Assembly (NCBI GenBank): GCA_016715795.1
Contig: JADJXP010000001.1
Location: 496,001-560,000, forward strand
From: Chloracidobacterium sp.
GTDB taxonomy: Bacteria; Acidobacteriota; Blastocatellia; Pyrinomonadales; Pyrinomonadaceae
DNA: 64,000 nt
Direction: 5' to 3'
Notes under the pieces: generated by a model
The model's database searches: none
What the model was told of the DNA's origin: nothing
What the model saw: the letters and a program-made list of their open reading frames with translations, nothing else
Shown: positions 36,410-46,311 of the stretch, in pieces
Layout: each line of letters starts with the position of its first letter
Position numbering within the stretch: the stretch's first letter is position 1
Program-made: the position numbers and the translations under genes

Positions 36410-39400
36410 TCAGAACCTTTTGCGAAACCGCACCTCAAAACTGAAATTGTCACGGTCACGTGTCACATTCGTCAGGGACCGTTGCTCGTACTGAGCAACC
36501 AGCGAGAGCTTGTTTGAAACGCGATACTCAAAGGCAAGCACCTGGTTCTGATCCTGCGACAGATTGGTCGAATACGTCACTCGCAGGTTGTTATTGATCT
36601 GTCGGCCGACCGTCAACCGGGCTCCGGGATTTGCCTGCGAGCCCGATATGATCGGATCGATCTCAAAAACATTGAGGCCAAAAAGCTTGTCCGTCGCCCT
36701 ACGGACCGGATTATTGATGATGGTATCCGTGAGGATCTCGGCCGCCGTATTGATCCCCGTTTCGGCAAAGGTCGGAATGCCTGCTCCCGTATTCGCGAGG
36801 CTTCCGGTGGTTATCAGTGATACAACGTCAGCCTGAGGCAGCGCAGGGCTCGAGCGGACCGTCATCGTCGCAAGCTCTGAATCGCGCAGCGGCCCGCTGT
36901 ATGTGACAAACACCTGATAGCCGCCGATATCAGTCTCGGCTTGGAGATTGACCACAGGATCGATCGATGTCTCGGGCGGAAATTCTAGCACGCCGCGCTG
37001 TACCTCATAACGGTCCTTGCGAAACAGGATAGTGCCGCTATTCGCTGTGATGCGACCCGTCAGCCTGGGATTGTTGGCGTCGCCCGTCAACACAAGCGAC
37101 ACCGATGCGGTCAGGTCCGCGATATTGTTTCTGACGATAAGAGCATCACGGCCTTCGATGACGACATCGAACCGCGGCGCCGTCATCCCGCCGACGCCCG
37201 TTGTTAGTACAGGGTCGCGTCGCGAGCTAACGACGTTGGCGAGGTCGATGTCCTTTGAGTACAGGCTGCGGCGGGCAAGCACCCGGCCCGTGACCGTCAT
37301 CTCGATCTTCTCGGCCGCGCTGCGGCGAATGCCCGTCACCTCAAGCTGAGCGTCACCCGTGGTAAGGAAATCTTTCGGAAGCGGTACGGTCACGTTATTG
37401 CCGTTGAGCGAGAAACGGAATGAGCGCATTGCCAGCGAATCAAACAGGGTCTGGCCGCGTCCGGCACCAAGCAGTCCCCCACCGGATGCGGTGAACCGTC
37501 CGCCGCCGAGATAGCCCGCAGCCTGTTCAAGCTCGACCTGATCGGACGTAAATATGATGCGGGCCTGCACGCGTTCCATAGAGTAACGATCTGAGCCGAG
37601 AAATGTAGCGATCGAGCCATTCACCACATTTGAGATCCCCGTGAGACGCGGGTTAGAGTTCGGTCCGAATAGCCGCACCGATGTATCGGCAAAGCCCGCA
37701 AAGAACGTGTCGCGAGCGGCAAGATTCAGGAGATTCAAGTTCACGCGGCCGTCTATCGTCAGGTTGTTCTCGACACCGTCCGCCAGGGCCTTTGAACCTG
37801 CGATCGTCATATTCGACCCGCTTCCTGCAAACCTTGCCTGCACAAATTCGATACGCTTCGGGTCGAACCTTACGATCAATAGCTCTGCCGCTGATAGCGG
37901 CGTATCCTTTATTTGAAGGGCGAGCTGTGAGAAGGTCGCTGTCCCGCTCAGATTCTCCCACGAGATGACTCGCTCACCTTTGTCGCTAAGCACTCCGAGG
38001 TCGCCGGCTGCTTCGACGCGCCCAGTGCCGGTGCCCGTGATCGGGACGCCTTTTAGCTGCGGAATAAACGACAGAAATGGAGCAAGCGGACTCTGTTGAA
38101 GGTCGGTCATCGCCGTCATTGGCATGCTGTCGGAGCGAAGGTCCACCGACGCATTGATCACCTGTGGCCGGCCGTTGAGGCCCGCACTCAGTTGGGCTGT
38201 CAATCGCTGGTCGACCGTCTGGCCCGAGAAATCGACCCGGCCAATAGAGCTATCGGTCACAACGACCTCAGGGGCCGATCCGCTAAACGAGATGTTGTAG
38301 GTTTGCGTCCTGAAATATACTCCGGACGCTCGGGCCGTAAAGCTCACATCGCCCGTCATCACAGGAATGCTGTCGCTCGGCGGGAGCAGTGCCGTCACCA
38401 GCGTCAGCGGCATGGCCGTCCCAGCCAGGTCCATATTGAAGGCCTCGGACGCCCGATCAAAGTTTCCGGTCGCTGAAAGCCGGCCCGCCGCAACCCGCAT
38501 CTCAGCCCGTTCGATCTCGACGAGTGTCCCGACGAAGCTCGCCTTCACCTGAAGGCCGTCAAATGTCTGGCTCGCGATCGTGCCATTTTGAGCAGAGAGA
38601 TCGATCGTGCCGTTTGCTTCATTCGGCAGGCCCTTGATGTCAACGCGGCCCGATGTATTCCCGTTTAGATCACGGATCCGCGCAGGCAGATCGATCGGCA
38701 ACGCGGCAAGCAAATTCCCGGCATTGATGTTCGTAAGCGTCGCATCGACCGTCGTATTATTGACGCCCGATGCGGGGATCACAACGGTGAACACGGCAGT
38801 GCCGCCCCCGGATTCTGCAAGGCGGCCGTTTCGCAGTTCGACGCCCGCAGGGGCGATAAGGATATCGCTGGCCATACTGCCCAATTCACGCCCCCTCATC
38901 GTCACGCGATCCACCGCTAGTGGGCCTGTGACCGTCAGTTTCGACGTGCTGCCCGTCACGGCTCCGTCAAACGTGAGGTTGCCTGCAAACTGCACTTGCA
39001 TCGAATCAAGCTGTTCTTCAAAATCCTGCGACACGCCAAGGACACGCATCATCCTGTCGATCTCACTTGCTTCGGTCGAGTGTATTGCGACCGCGAGATG
39101 CGTGTCGTCGCTTCTCGCATCGAACCGCCCGGTCGCATTCAACCGGCTTTTGTCTGAACGCAGGTTCGCAACATCTATATTGAACATGCCATCCGTCGCC
39201 GTCAGCCTGATCTGCCCGTTGACGGGGATCATTCCAGCGCCGGCCGATCCGGCATTCGCTGTCACGGAAGCATCGATCACGCCGCTCGCGGTCGAGAACG
39301 ATGTGCCCGCAAACGTCAGATCGACGTTCCCCGTCGTCTGGCCGTCTATCGGTGCAACGCGGTTCGTCGGCAATGCAAGCAGCCGCGCGACGTCGAGATC

Positions 39401-41527
39401 CGTAAATCGACCTGCGATTCGTGATTGCACCCGCGAGTTCATCCCGAAAACGGCGTTCCCGTTGAATCGGCCGTCCATCACAGCCGCCGTCACGTCGGCC
39501 AGCGATACGCTATCATTAGAGGCCTCGACCCTTGCCGTTGCCGCACCGAGCGCGACGCTGCCGAGCGTCCCGCCGCCGATGCTCATGTCGGCGGTCGCAC
39601 GATAACGGCCGGACGGTTCGAGAATATAGACCGGCCGCGCGAATTTGACCGCCTGCAGCTCGCCGCCGCCGGCAATAGAGTCTGATCTCTTGACCGCAAC
39701 CGTTCCAGCGTCGATGTCGTTCGAGCGTGCCTCGACGCGTCCTTGCCTGATCGTCAGCCGGACGCCACCGATATTCAGGCTGCCTAGGACGGCCGCATCG
39801 GTATCGAATTTTGCTACGCGAACGCTGTCCGAGTAGACGACCGTCTCGGCCACCGTGTCTTTCAGGTCGACCTGCGGGGCATCGATGCCGTCGATACGGA
39901 AATCGCCTGTATCGACTCCATCGGCGCGAAAATTCTTTGCCGCCACTGACGTTGAGTCCGGCACATCGGTGAAGCGAAAACTGTCTGCTTTGAGGCCACG
40001 CAGCTTTGTGTCACCAAGTGTGCCCTCTTCTGACCGCAGGCCGTTGATCTCGATATCTGTCCGCCGATTTGCGTTCTTGACCCGAACATTCGAGCCGGTC
40101 ACGCCTCTAAGGCTGTAGGCTTTTGCCTTGAATGAGCTTGCGCTTGCGCTCGGAGCTGACAGATCGATCGCCCCGTTACGTTGGCTGAATCTCAGATTTC
40201 TCGCCGCAAGGAGTTCAAATTCCGTATCACCGACCCCAAACCGCGGCGTCCGGCCGTTGCCGGCTTCGGCCAGGATCTCTCGGTCGCGAAGCTCCGCTCT
40301 CGCATCCTTTAGAAACAGCCCGCCGAGTGACAGAGCTCCCGCCCGGGCCGCCGCGGCCTCAAGCTCACCGACCCAACGCAGATCCGTGCCCGTCCCGCGA
40401 ACATTCCCCGCCATCTTGAGCCAATCCACGCGAAAATCGCCATAGGTCAGCATTTCGGCCACGGCGCGTCCATTGGCGTCATAATTCGAGTTTGTCCCGG
40501 CAACGGTCGCCTCTACATTCACGGCTTTCAGATAAACGCCTTCGATCCGCATTGCCTCGCTATCTGCGATGCCCTCGATCGCGTACGTCTCGCCCTCGCC
40601 GATTATCTTGCCCTTGAAATTCCCGGCACCGGTCAACTGCGTCCCGGTCAAAAGAAGCGCCGACGCCTGCGTCATGTCTATTGTCGAATCAATATCGAGG
40701 TCGTATCTCGGTGAGGCCCAATCGGTCAGGCGGCCGGCGAGCGTCGACTTGCCGAGCGGTGTGGTGAGATCGAACCGGGTGATGTCCGCTCCCTTATCAT
40801 CGGCAATCCCCTGCGAGCGAATATCGATGTTCTCAACTTTCTTCTCGTCGTACGCCAAGTTAGAGTCAGTCGAGGTCAGGTCAAATGAATATCGCAGCGG
40901 ATCGCCGGGCGCATTGCGAACAAGCGGCGAGAGTAGAAAGAGGATATTGCGCGCGTCGCCGTCGATACGTCGATTAAGGTCGCCGAAATGTATCACGCTC
41001 TCACGCAAGGCAAACTTTACCGACTCGTATCGAAAATTTACGGCCGCGCCTTGCTCGTCCTCGACAAGTTTGAGGTTTGAGAAGTTTGACCGTCCGTTCT
41101 CATCAAACTTTATCCACACCTCAGCCCCTGCGATGTCGGTGGTATCGATCCTGATCTCGCGTGTCAGCCGCAGGGCAAACAGGTCGATCACGGTCATGCC
41201 GAGATGGGCCTCGCGAAGGGAAAACAGCTTCTCGCCGGTCAGCTTGTCGTTAAATACGGCTTCCCGTATATGTAATTCCAGCGGCGACGCTTTCAGATCG
41301 AATGCCTCGGCAGAAAAGGCGATGCCCATCTCCGACAGCCGGGCCGTGAACGCGTCCTTTGCATAGCTGCTCGCATAGCCCGACCGGAATAGAACGACGC
41401 CCATGAGCGCAACAAAAAGCAGCGATGCCGCTATGCCGCCCAGCGCCAATAGAGCGATTCGCAACGCCCGCCGGCTCGGTTTTGCTTCGGGTCTTTCTGG
41501 CTCGTCGCTGGCCATTGTTGAACTCAC
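36410..41527 (-). CDS. tamB: Translocation/assembly module TamB-like protein
   Basis: TamB proteins are very long periplasm-spanning AsmA-like proteins that work with TamA or move phospholipids between the membranes. The 1705-residue product has a single N-terminal transmembrane helix (about 19-46, ALRIALLALGGIAASLLFVA), a long run of beta-helical repeats typical of a lipid-conducting groove, and a C-terminal DUF490 region (LTGRITANSGTILFRKDRYE, VNLQAETDIGGYQVFVTYSG, LFGLNVFEIDPIISG, SFEVRFRKRF). It overlaps the ribBA stop by one base and is followed after 8 bp by the Omp85 gene, consistent with a TamA-TamB pair. Confidence 0.9.
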   Translation of the reverse strand: MSSTMASDEPERPEAKPSRRALRIALLALGGIAASLLFVALMGVVLFRSGYASSYAKDAFTARLSEMGIAFSAEAFDLKASPLELHIREAVFNDKLTGEKLFSLREAHLGMTVIDLFALRLTREIRIDTTDIAGAEVWIKFDENGRSNFSNLKLVEDEQGAAVNFRYESVKFALRESVIHFGDLNRRIDGDARNILFLLSPLVRNAPGDPLRYSFDLTSTDSNLAYDEKKVENIDIRSQGIADDKGADITRFDLTTPLGKSTLAGRLTDWASPRYDLDIDSTIDMTQASALLLTGTQLTGAGNFKGKIIGEGETYAIEGIADSEAMRIEGVYLKAVNVEATVAGTNSNYDANGRAVAEMLTYGDFRVDWLKMAGNVRGTGTDLRWVGELEAAAARAGALSLGGLFLKDARAELRDREILAEAGNGRTPRFGVGDTEFELLAARNLRFSQRNGAIDLSAPSASASSFKAKAYSLRGVTGSNVRVKNANRRTDIEINGLRSEEGTLGDTKLRGLKADSFRFTDVPDSTSVAAKNFRADGVDTGDFRIDGIDAPQVDLKDTVAETVVYSDSVRVAKFDTDAAVLGSLNIGGVRLTIRQGRVEARSNDIDAGTVAVKRSDSIAGGGELQAVKFARPVYILEPSGRYRATADMSIGGGTLGSVALGAATARVEASNDSVSLADVTAAVMDGRFNGNAVFGMNSRVQSRIAGRFTDLDVARLLALPTNRVAPIDGQTTGNVDLTFAGTSFSTASGVIDASVTANAGSAGAGMIPVNGQIRLTATDGMFNIDVANLRSDKSRLNATGRFDARSDDTHLAVAIHSTEASEIDRMMRVLGVSQDFEEQLDSMQVQFAGNLTFDGAVTGSTSKLTVTGPLAVDRVTMRGRELGSMASDILIAPAGVELRNGRLAESGGGTAVFTVVIPASGVNNTTVDATLTNINAGNLLAALPIDLPARIRDLNGNTSGRVDIKGLPNEANGTIDLSAQNGTIASQTFDGLQVKASFVGTLVEIERAEMRVAAGRLSATGNFDRASEAFNMDLAGTAMPLTLVTALLPPSDSIPVMTGDVSFTARASGVYFRTQTYNISFSGSAPEVVVTDSSIGRVDFSGQTVDQRLTAQLSAGLNGRPQVINASVDLRSDSMPMTAMTDLQQSPLAPFLSFIPQLKGVPITGTGTGRVEAAGDLGVLSDKGERVISWENLSGTATFSQLALQIKDTPLSAAELLIVRFDPKRIEFVQARFAGSGSNMTIAGSKALADGVENNLTIDGRVNLNLLNLAARDTFFAGFADTSVRLFGPNSNPRLTGISNVVNGSIATFLGSDRYSMERVQARIIFTSDQVELEQAAGYLGGGRFTASGGGLLGAGRGQTLFDSLAMRSFRFSLNGNNVTVPLPKDFLTTGDAQLEVTGIRRSAAEKIEMTVTGRVLARRSLYSKDIDLANVVSSRRDPVLTTGVGGMTAPRFDVVIEGRDALIVRNNIADLTASVSLVLTGDANNPRLTGRITANSGTILFRKDRYEVQRGVLEFPPETSIDPVVNLQAETDIGGYQVFVTYSGPLRDSELATMTVRSSPALPQADVVSLITTGSLANTGAGIPTFAETGINTAAEILTDTIINNPVRRATDKLFGLNVFEIDPIISGSQANPGARLTVGRQINNNLRVTYSTNLSQDQNQVLAFEYRVSNKLSLVAQYEQRSLTNVTRDRDNFSFEVRFRKRF

Positions 41528-42654
41528 TACAAGCTGATCGTCTCAACGATCTCGAGGCCAAACGCCTCAAGCGCCGCCACGCGCGGCGGATGATTTGACA
41601 GAAGGCGCATTTGCTTTATGCCTAGGTCCTTTAGTATCTGTGCTCCAATGCCGTGATCGTGGACCTTGCCATAACCGGTTTCATGCTTGGCCTCGTCGAG
41701 GCCAATGCCGCGTTCCTGCATCAGGGCATACGTCCTGAGCTGATTCACGAGGTCGAGGTCGTTGTCACGCTGCCTCAGATAAAGCAGCACGCCGCGGCCC
41801 GCATCAGCTATAGTTTTGAGAGAGTTTTGAATGGCCCCTGCCGCCTCGCCCGCCTCCGCGCCGAACATCGCAAAGGTCACATTCTCGGTTTGGACGCGCA
41901 CCAGCGTCGGCCCCGTTGTCCCCGAAACAGCACCCATCACCAACGCAATATGCGTCTCGCCGTTTATGACGTTCTCGTAAATAACTGTCCGAAACTTGCC
42001 ATAATGCGTCTTTAGGTCGCTCTCGATGACTCGCCGGACGAGCGTTTCCCGTTCGACGCGATATCGAACAAGATCAGCCACCGATATGATCTTGAGCGCG
42101 TGTTTTTCGGCAAAAACCTCAAGCTCCGGCAAACGCGCCATCGTGCCGTCGTCGTTCATTATCTCGCAGATCACCGCCGCCGGCTGCAATCCCGCGGACC
42201 GGGCGATATCTACGCTTGCCTCTGTCTGACCGACGCGAACAAGCACGCCGCCACGCTTTGCCCTCAACGGAAAAATGTGCCCGGGCCGCGCAAGATCGGC
42301 CGCGCGTGAATTTGGATCGACCGCCGTCAGTATCGTCTTTGCACGGTCCGCTGCCGAGATGCCGGTTGTGACGCCCTCACGTGCCTCGATCGATGTCGTA
42401 AAGGCCGTTCCCATACTCGACGTGTTTTCGCTTACTTGCGGAAAAAGGCGCAGTTCGTCGCATCGCTCCTCGGTCATCGGCAGGCAAATGAGACCGCGGC
42501 CGTGCACGGCCATGAAATTGATGATCTCGGGCGTAACCTTCTCCGCCGCACACATGAGATCGCCCTCGTTCTCGCGGTCCTGGTCATCGACGATTATGAT
42601 CATTCGCCCTTCGCGAACATCCATTACCGCGTCGTCGATCGGTGAAAACGGCAT
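41527..42654 (-). CDS. ribB: RibBA-like protein: DHBP synthase domain with degenerate GTP cyclohydrolase II domain
   Basis: The N-terminal half (1-200) is a normal 3,4-dihydroxy-2-butanone-4-phosphate synthase, with DDQDRENEGDL (23-33), HGRGLICLPM (51-60) and RPGHIFPL. The C-terminal half has the overall cyclohydrolase II layout but has lost the zinc cysteines: the expected R-V-H-S-E-C ... R-C-D-C-G block reads RVQTENVTFAMFGAEAGE (253-270), and the catalytic YLRQEGRGIGL reads YLRQRDNDLDL. It should therefore supply DHBP but not open GTP, and a separate active RibA must exist elsewhere. Such RibB plus inactive RibA-like hybrids (RibBX) are known from Proteobacteria. No FMN riboswitch is visible upstream. 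The stop overlaps the tamB start. Confidence 0.9.
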   Translation of the reverse strand: MPFSPIDDAVMDVREGRMIIIVDDQDRENEGDLMCAAEKVTPEIINFMAVHGRGLICLPMTEERCDELRLFPQVSENTSSMGTAFTTSIEAREGVTTGISAADRAKTILTAVDPNSRAADLARPGHIFPLRAKRGGVLVRVGQTEASVDIARSAGLQPAAVICEIMNDDGTMARLPELEVFAEKHALKIISVADLVRYRVERETLVRRVIESDLKTHYGKFRTVIYENVINGETHIALVMGAVSGTTGPTLVRVQTENVTFAMFGAEAGEAAGAIQNSLKTIADAGRGVLLYLRQRDNDLDLVNQLRTYALMQERGIGLDEAKHETGYGKVHDHGIGAQILKDLGIKQMRLLSNHPPRVAALEAFGLEIVETISL

Positions 42655-42760
42655 CTCTTCCGATTTTAGCGAAAACCGCGAATTTACGCGAACAAACGCC
42701 CGATTTTACGGCATTTGATCATCGGATAAAAAAATTCTTGACGTTTCGCGTATAAAACGC

Positions 42761-42789
42761 TTGACAACCGCTGCAATTCATGTTATGGT
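42761..42789 (+). promoter_or_regulatory. Consensus sigma70-type promoter
   Basis: TTGACA at 42761-42766, a 17-base spacer, then TATGGT at 42784-42789. A start near 42796 would give a leader of about 230 bases before the MFS gene. Confidence 0.75.
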
Positions 42790-42861
42790 GTCGTTAAAGT
42801 GAGGCTCAAAAGGTGTTTTTGGCGGAATGCACCTCTGATCGTCACCTTTGCTAATAGGCAT

Positions 42862-42875
42862 TGATCTTTGAAAAC
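42862..42875 (+). promoter_or_regulatory. boxA-like antitermination motif
   Basis: TGATCTTTGAAAAC closely resembles the boxA element found in rRNA operon leaders of several phyla. It lies about 66 bases downstream of the predicted start of the promoter at 42761, but no rRNA gene follows. Confidence 0.4.
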
Positions 42876-43027
42876 CTAAGCCCGTTCTCCTCGGGGTTCC
42901 TCAGCTCCTATCTCTCCGGCCTTTGCGTGGATTCACGGCCATGTCCACGTCAAGAACACGGAAAAAAAGGATGCAAGGAATCGCGAAGAGTTGGCGGGTC
43001 ATTCCAAAATTGGCACAATAACCCCTT

Positions 43028-43970
43028 ATGCCGCAACCGGAAACGTCGCAGTTTGTGCGGGTCGTGCTCCATGTGATGTTCTTTCTCTCAGGCATCGCGA
43101 CGGTGCTGATCGGTCCCGTCCTGCCGGTTCTTGCCCGACATTTCAGATTGAGCGACCTTGATGTGAGCTACTTCTTCCCCGCGCAGTTTGCAGGTTCGAT
43201 ATCAGGAACGCTCCTTAGCAGTTGGACGGCACGGCGGGAGAGTTACTTGGCAGCGGCCGTCACCGGGACAGCCCTAATGGCGGTCGGTGTGGCGCTCCTG
43301 AATGTAGACAGCTATCAGGTTTGTCTTGTCGGCTTTTTTATCAACGGCCTCGGGATCGGTATGACAGCGCCGTCGATAAATATGCTGGTCCTTGAGATGA
43401 GCCAGGGACGCGCGGCATCGGCATTGAGTATCCTGAACTTTTGCTGGGGCGTCGGTGCGATCGTCTCGAAGCCGTTCGTGGACATTCTAGGGACGCACGA
43501 CTCGCTTGGCTCGACGACATGGGCGCTCGCCGTTCCATTGGCAGTATCGGCGACGCGCGTTCGCTCCGGTGCTGTTCCGCTTTCTCAATGAGAACAGGAT
43601 GCTGCTGCTCGGCCTGACTATCGTCCTTGGCGGAATGCTCATCGTCCTGACGGCTGCCCAGATCGCGTCCCTGAGCATGGGGGCCATCGCCGCCGGTTTT
43701 GGAACGTCTTGGATATTCCCAACCAACGTCGCACGATTCTCGCGAACATTCGGGCCTTCATCAACATCGAGGGCGACGCCCCTTTTCGTAGCCGGCACGA
43801 TAGGGGCCGCCTCATCGACCTGGTTGATTGGCCTGGTTTCCGAACGCACCGGCAGCCTTCGCTCGGGCCTTTACATTCTTGCCGTCGGGATCGCTGTCCT
43901 GATAGTGCTGCAGATAATTCTTGGGACGCGCCGTGTCACAAGGACCGTTGTAGAAGCCGGCACGAAGTAA
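43028..43970 (+). pseudogene. MFS transporter, frameshifted and apparently missing a middle segment
   Basis: The first frame (43028-43591) encodes about six membrane helices of a major-facilitator transporter: VVLHVMFFLSGIATVLIGPV, FFPAQFAGSISGTLLSSW, LAAAVTGTALMAVGVALL, VCLVGFFINGLGIGMTAPS and LSILNFCWGVGAIVSKPF. It then runs out of frame into GAVPLSQ and stops. The +1 frame carries the C-terminal helices from FAPVLFRFLNENRMLLLGLT to 43970. Rejoined, the product is only about 314 residues against about 400 for the family, and a helix-7 region seems absent. An internal deletion plus frameshift would mean real inactivation; consensus error is possible for the frameshift alone. Substrate unknown. 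Confidence 0.75.
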
Positions 43971-43985
43971 GGTATCGGCGACGGG

Positions 43986-44858
43986 TCAGTCTAGGTCGAG
44001 CCTCTTCAGATACTCTCGAAATTCGCTGCCGAGATCGTCACGCTTGAGGGCAAACTCGACGGTCGCGATCAGGAAGCCGAGTTTGTCGCCGGCGTCGTGC
44101 CTTATACCGTCCAGCTTTAGGGCGTAGAAAGGCCGCTCCTTGAGCAATATTCGCATTGCGTCAGTGATCTGTATCTCACCGCCTGAGCCTGGTTTGGTCT
44201 GCTCGATCGCAGCAAAGATATCAGGTGTAAAGATATATCGGCCGATGATAGCGAGATCGGACGGGGCCTCAGCAAATGGCGGTTTCTCTACCATGTCGCG
44301 GATCTTATAGACATTCGGTTCGACTTCCTCGGCATCGATAACGCCAAATCGCGAGATCGCCTCGCCCTCGACCTGCATCGTCGCGATAACAGGCGCGTCG
44401 TATTTTTCATAGACGTCGATCATCTGCTTGAGCGCAGGAACCTCGGCGTCGACGATATCATCGGCGAGCAGTGCGGCAAATGGCTCCGAGCCGGCAAAGT
44501 CCTTTGCCTGGTAGATCGCATGGCCGAGCCCCAAGGCCTGCTTCTGCCGCGTATAGCTGATGCGGGCGATCTCGGAAACGGCGTGGACCTCGCGGAGCAG
44601 ATCATCCTTGCCGCGTTCCTTGAGCATCTGTTCCATCTCGAACGAGATATCAAAGTGGTCCTCGATAGCCGTCTTGTCGCGACCCGTGACGATAAGGATC
44701 GACTCGATACCGCTGGCCACAGCCTCCTCGACCGAATACTGGATCAATGGCTTATCGACCAGCGGGAGCATTTCCTTCGGGCTTGCTTTTGTTGCCGGCA
44801 GAAAGCGCGTCCCAAGCCCAGCAGCAGGGAAAACAGCCTTGCGAATTTTGTTTGTCAT
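43986..44858 (-). CDS. galU: UTP-glucose-1-phosphate uridylyltransferase
   Basis: GalU makes UDP-glucose for envelope and exopolysaccharide synthesis. The 290-residue product shows the nucleotide-binding signature AAGLGTRFLPATKASPKEML (residues 12-31), VDKPLIQYSVEEAVASGI, the ADDIVDAE metal-site region, and GEIQITDAMRILL near 220. Length and motifs match the family throughout. It converges with the damaged MFS gene and is divergent from serS with 137 bp between starts, a region that must hold both promoters. Confidence 0.95.
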   Translation of the reverse strand: MTNKIRKAVFPAAGLGTRFLPATKASPKEMLPLVDKPLIQYSVEEAVASGIESILIVTGRDKTAIEDHFDISFEMEQMLKERGKDDLLREVHAVSEIARISYTRQKQALGLGHAIYQAKDFAGSEPFAALLADDIVDAEVPALKQMIDVYEKYDAPVIATMQVEGEAISRFGVIDAEEVEPNVYKIRDMVEKPPFAEAPSDLAIIGRYIFTPDIFAAIEQTKPGSGGEIQITDAMRILLKERPFYALKLDGIRHDAGDKLGFLIATVEFALKRDDLGSEFREYLKRLDLD

Positions 44859-44995
44859 AGCGATGTTTGCTACATTCGACGATTGATTTTAGGTTACTTA
44901 TGGCCGATAAACAAACTGGTTTCGGGCTGCACTGGGTCTAGCGGCGAATCGATTCTTGTGATAACTTTGTAATTACATTCTGTGGTGAGAGGCGA

Positions 44996-46280
44996 ATGCT
45001 GGACCTGAACTTTGTAAGAGAAAATCTTGACGCCGTCCGTACGGCCATGGCAAACCGCAACTTCCCGTCGGGCGAGTTGGACAAATTCGTCGATCTCGAC
45101 GCCGAACGCCGCCGAGTTAACGGCGAGGCTGATGCGGTCAATCAACAGCGAAACGCGGCAAGCAAGCAGATCGGAGCCCTGATGCAGGCCGGCAATCGTG
45201 AGGAGGCCGAGGCCAAGAAAGGTGAGATTGCAGGCCTCAGGGAGAAGCAGGCTGAGTTGGAACGGCTTCGCGACGAGGCCGATGCGGGGATGCACGATCT
45301 TTTAGCCGGGCTTCCCAACATTCCGGCCGCCGATGTGCCCGTTGGTCCGGACGAAGCGGCTAACGAAGAAGTTCGCCGTTGGGGCACGCCGCGTGAATTT
45401 GATTTTGAGGTCAAGGATCACGTCGATCTGGGCGCGGCCCTCGGCATTCTTGATCTTGAACGCGCCGCAAAGATTGCCGGTGCGCGGTTCGCGATACTTA
45501 ATGGTGCAGGTGCTCGGATGGAACGGGCTTTGGTCAACTTCATGCTCGACGTCCAGACACGCGAGCACGGCTATACCGAAACAGCGCCACCTTTTCTCGT
45601 CAATCGCGAAGCGCTGTTTGGCACTAACCAGTTACCGAAATTCGAGGAAGACCTGTTTCATATCAAGGACGAACGCGGCTTTGCCCTGATACCGACGGCC
45701 GAGGTTCCGGTGACCAACTATCACGCCGGCGAGATCCTCGATGAGGCCGACCTGCCGATGTATTACACGGCCTACACGCCGTGCTTTCGCAGCGAGGCCG
45801 GTAGCTACGGCCGCGATACGCGCGGTCTGATCAGGCAGCATCAGTTCGAAAAGGTCGAGCTTGTGAAGCTGTGCAAACCTGAAGATTCAGAGGCCGAGCA
45901 CGAGAAATTGACCGCCGATGCCGAGCGTATTTTGCAGTTATTGGAACTGCCCTATCGCACGGTCGTGCTCTCGACCGGTGACATGGGCTTCGGAGCTCGA
46001 AAGACTTACGATATAGAGGTATGGCTCCCTTCGCAGAGTACTTATCGCGAGATATCAAGGTCGCTCGAATTGCGGCGACTTTCAGGCCCGACGGATGAAT
46101 ACACGCTTTCGCCGCGCAGGCGGCAGCAAGCCGGAATTCGTCCACACATTGAATGGCAGCGGCCTCGCCGTCGGGCGAACGTGGATAGCCGTCGTCGAGA
46201 ACTATCAGCAAGCGGACGGCTCGATCACGGTCCCCTCGGCTCTGCGGCCCTTTATGAGTGGTATTGACAGGATCGGTTGA
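44996..46280 (+). CDS. serS: Seryl-tRNA synthetase, interrupted by a single-base frameshift near 46055
   Basis: SerS charges tRNA-Ser and is essential. The product starts MLDLNFVRENLDAVRTAMAN and has the N-terminal antiparallel coiled-coil arm (about 25-105), class II motif 2 around CFRSEAGSYGRDTRGLIRQH (about 265-285) and the Ser-binding region. After TYREIS the frame in use gives RSLELRRLSG and stops at 46267. The +1 frame instead gives NCGDFQARRMNTRFRRAGGS, HTLNGSGLAVGRTWIAVVEN and motif 3 residues, ending at 46280. One surplus base near 46055 accounts for this. As the gene is indispensable and there is no second copy here, I favour a consensus error. Confidence 0.92.
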
Positions 46281-46311
46281 CCGCCGGAACGGGTGTAATT
46301 ACGATGTAATT

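Larger units (their letters stand above)
42655..43027. other. 373-bp intergenic region with strong promoter and possible rRNA-leader-like segment
   Basis: Between the divergent ribBA and MFS genes. Its ribBA-proximal part has CCGCGAA/CGCGAA repeats similar to 8813-8876. Next comes a consensus sigma70 promoter (42761-42789), then complementary AAAGGTG/CACCTTT segments at about 42809 and 42844, and a boxA-like motif (42862-42875). About 150 bases before the MFS start hold nothing I recognise. Confidence 0.6.

Noticed and set aside
38607..39605. 332-codon plus-strand frame within tamB
   Set aside because: Antisense of a long low-complexity gene; Ser/Arg/Pro-rich without domain.
41520..42860. 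FMN riboswitch for ribBA
   Set aside because: No recognisable conserved FMN-aptamer blocks upstream of the gene start at 42654.
42790..43027. 16S rRNA 5' end after the boxA-like motif
   Set aside because: The usual start of 16S is absent; only a short chance match to CGAAGAGTT is present.
43028..43970. Programmed frameshift in the MFS gene
   Set aside because: No slippery sequence at the break and a helix appears to be missing, so damage or misassembly is more likely.
44996..46280. serS as a true pseudogene
   Set aside because: It is essential and both halves are fully conserved around one surplus base; a second functional copy was not seen but cannot be excluded outside the window.
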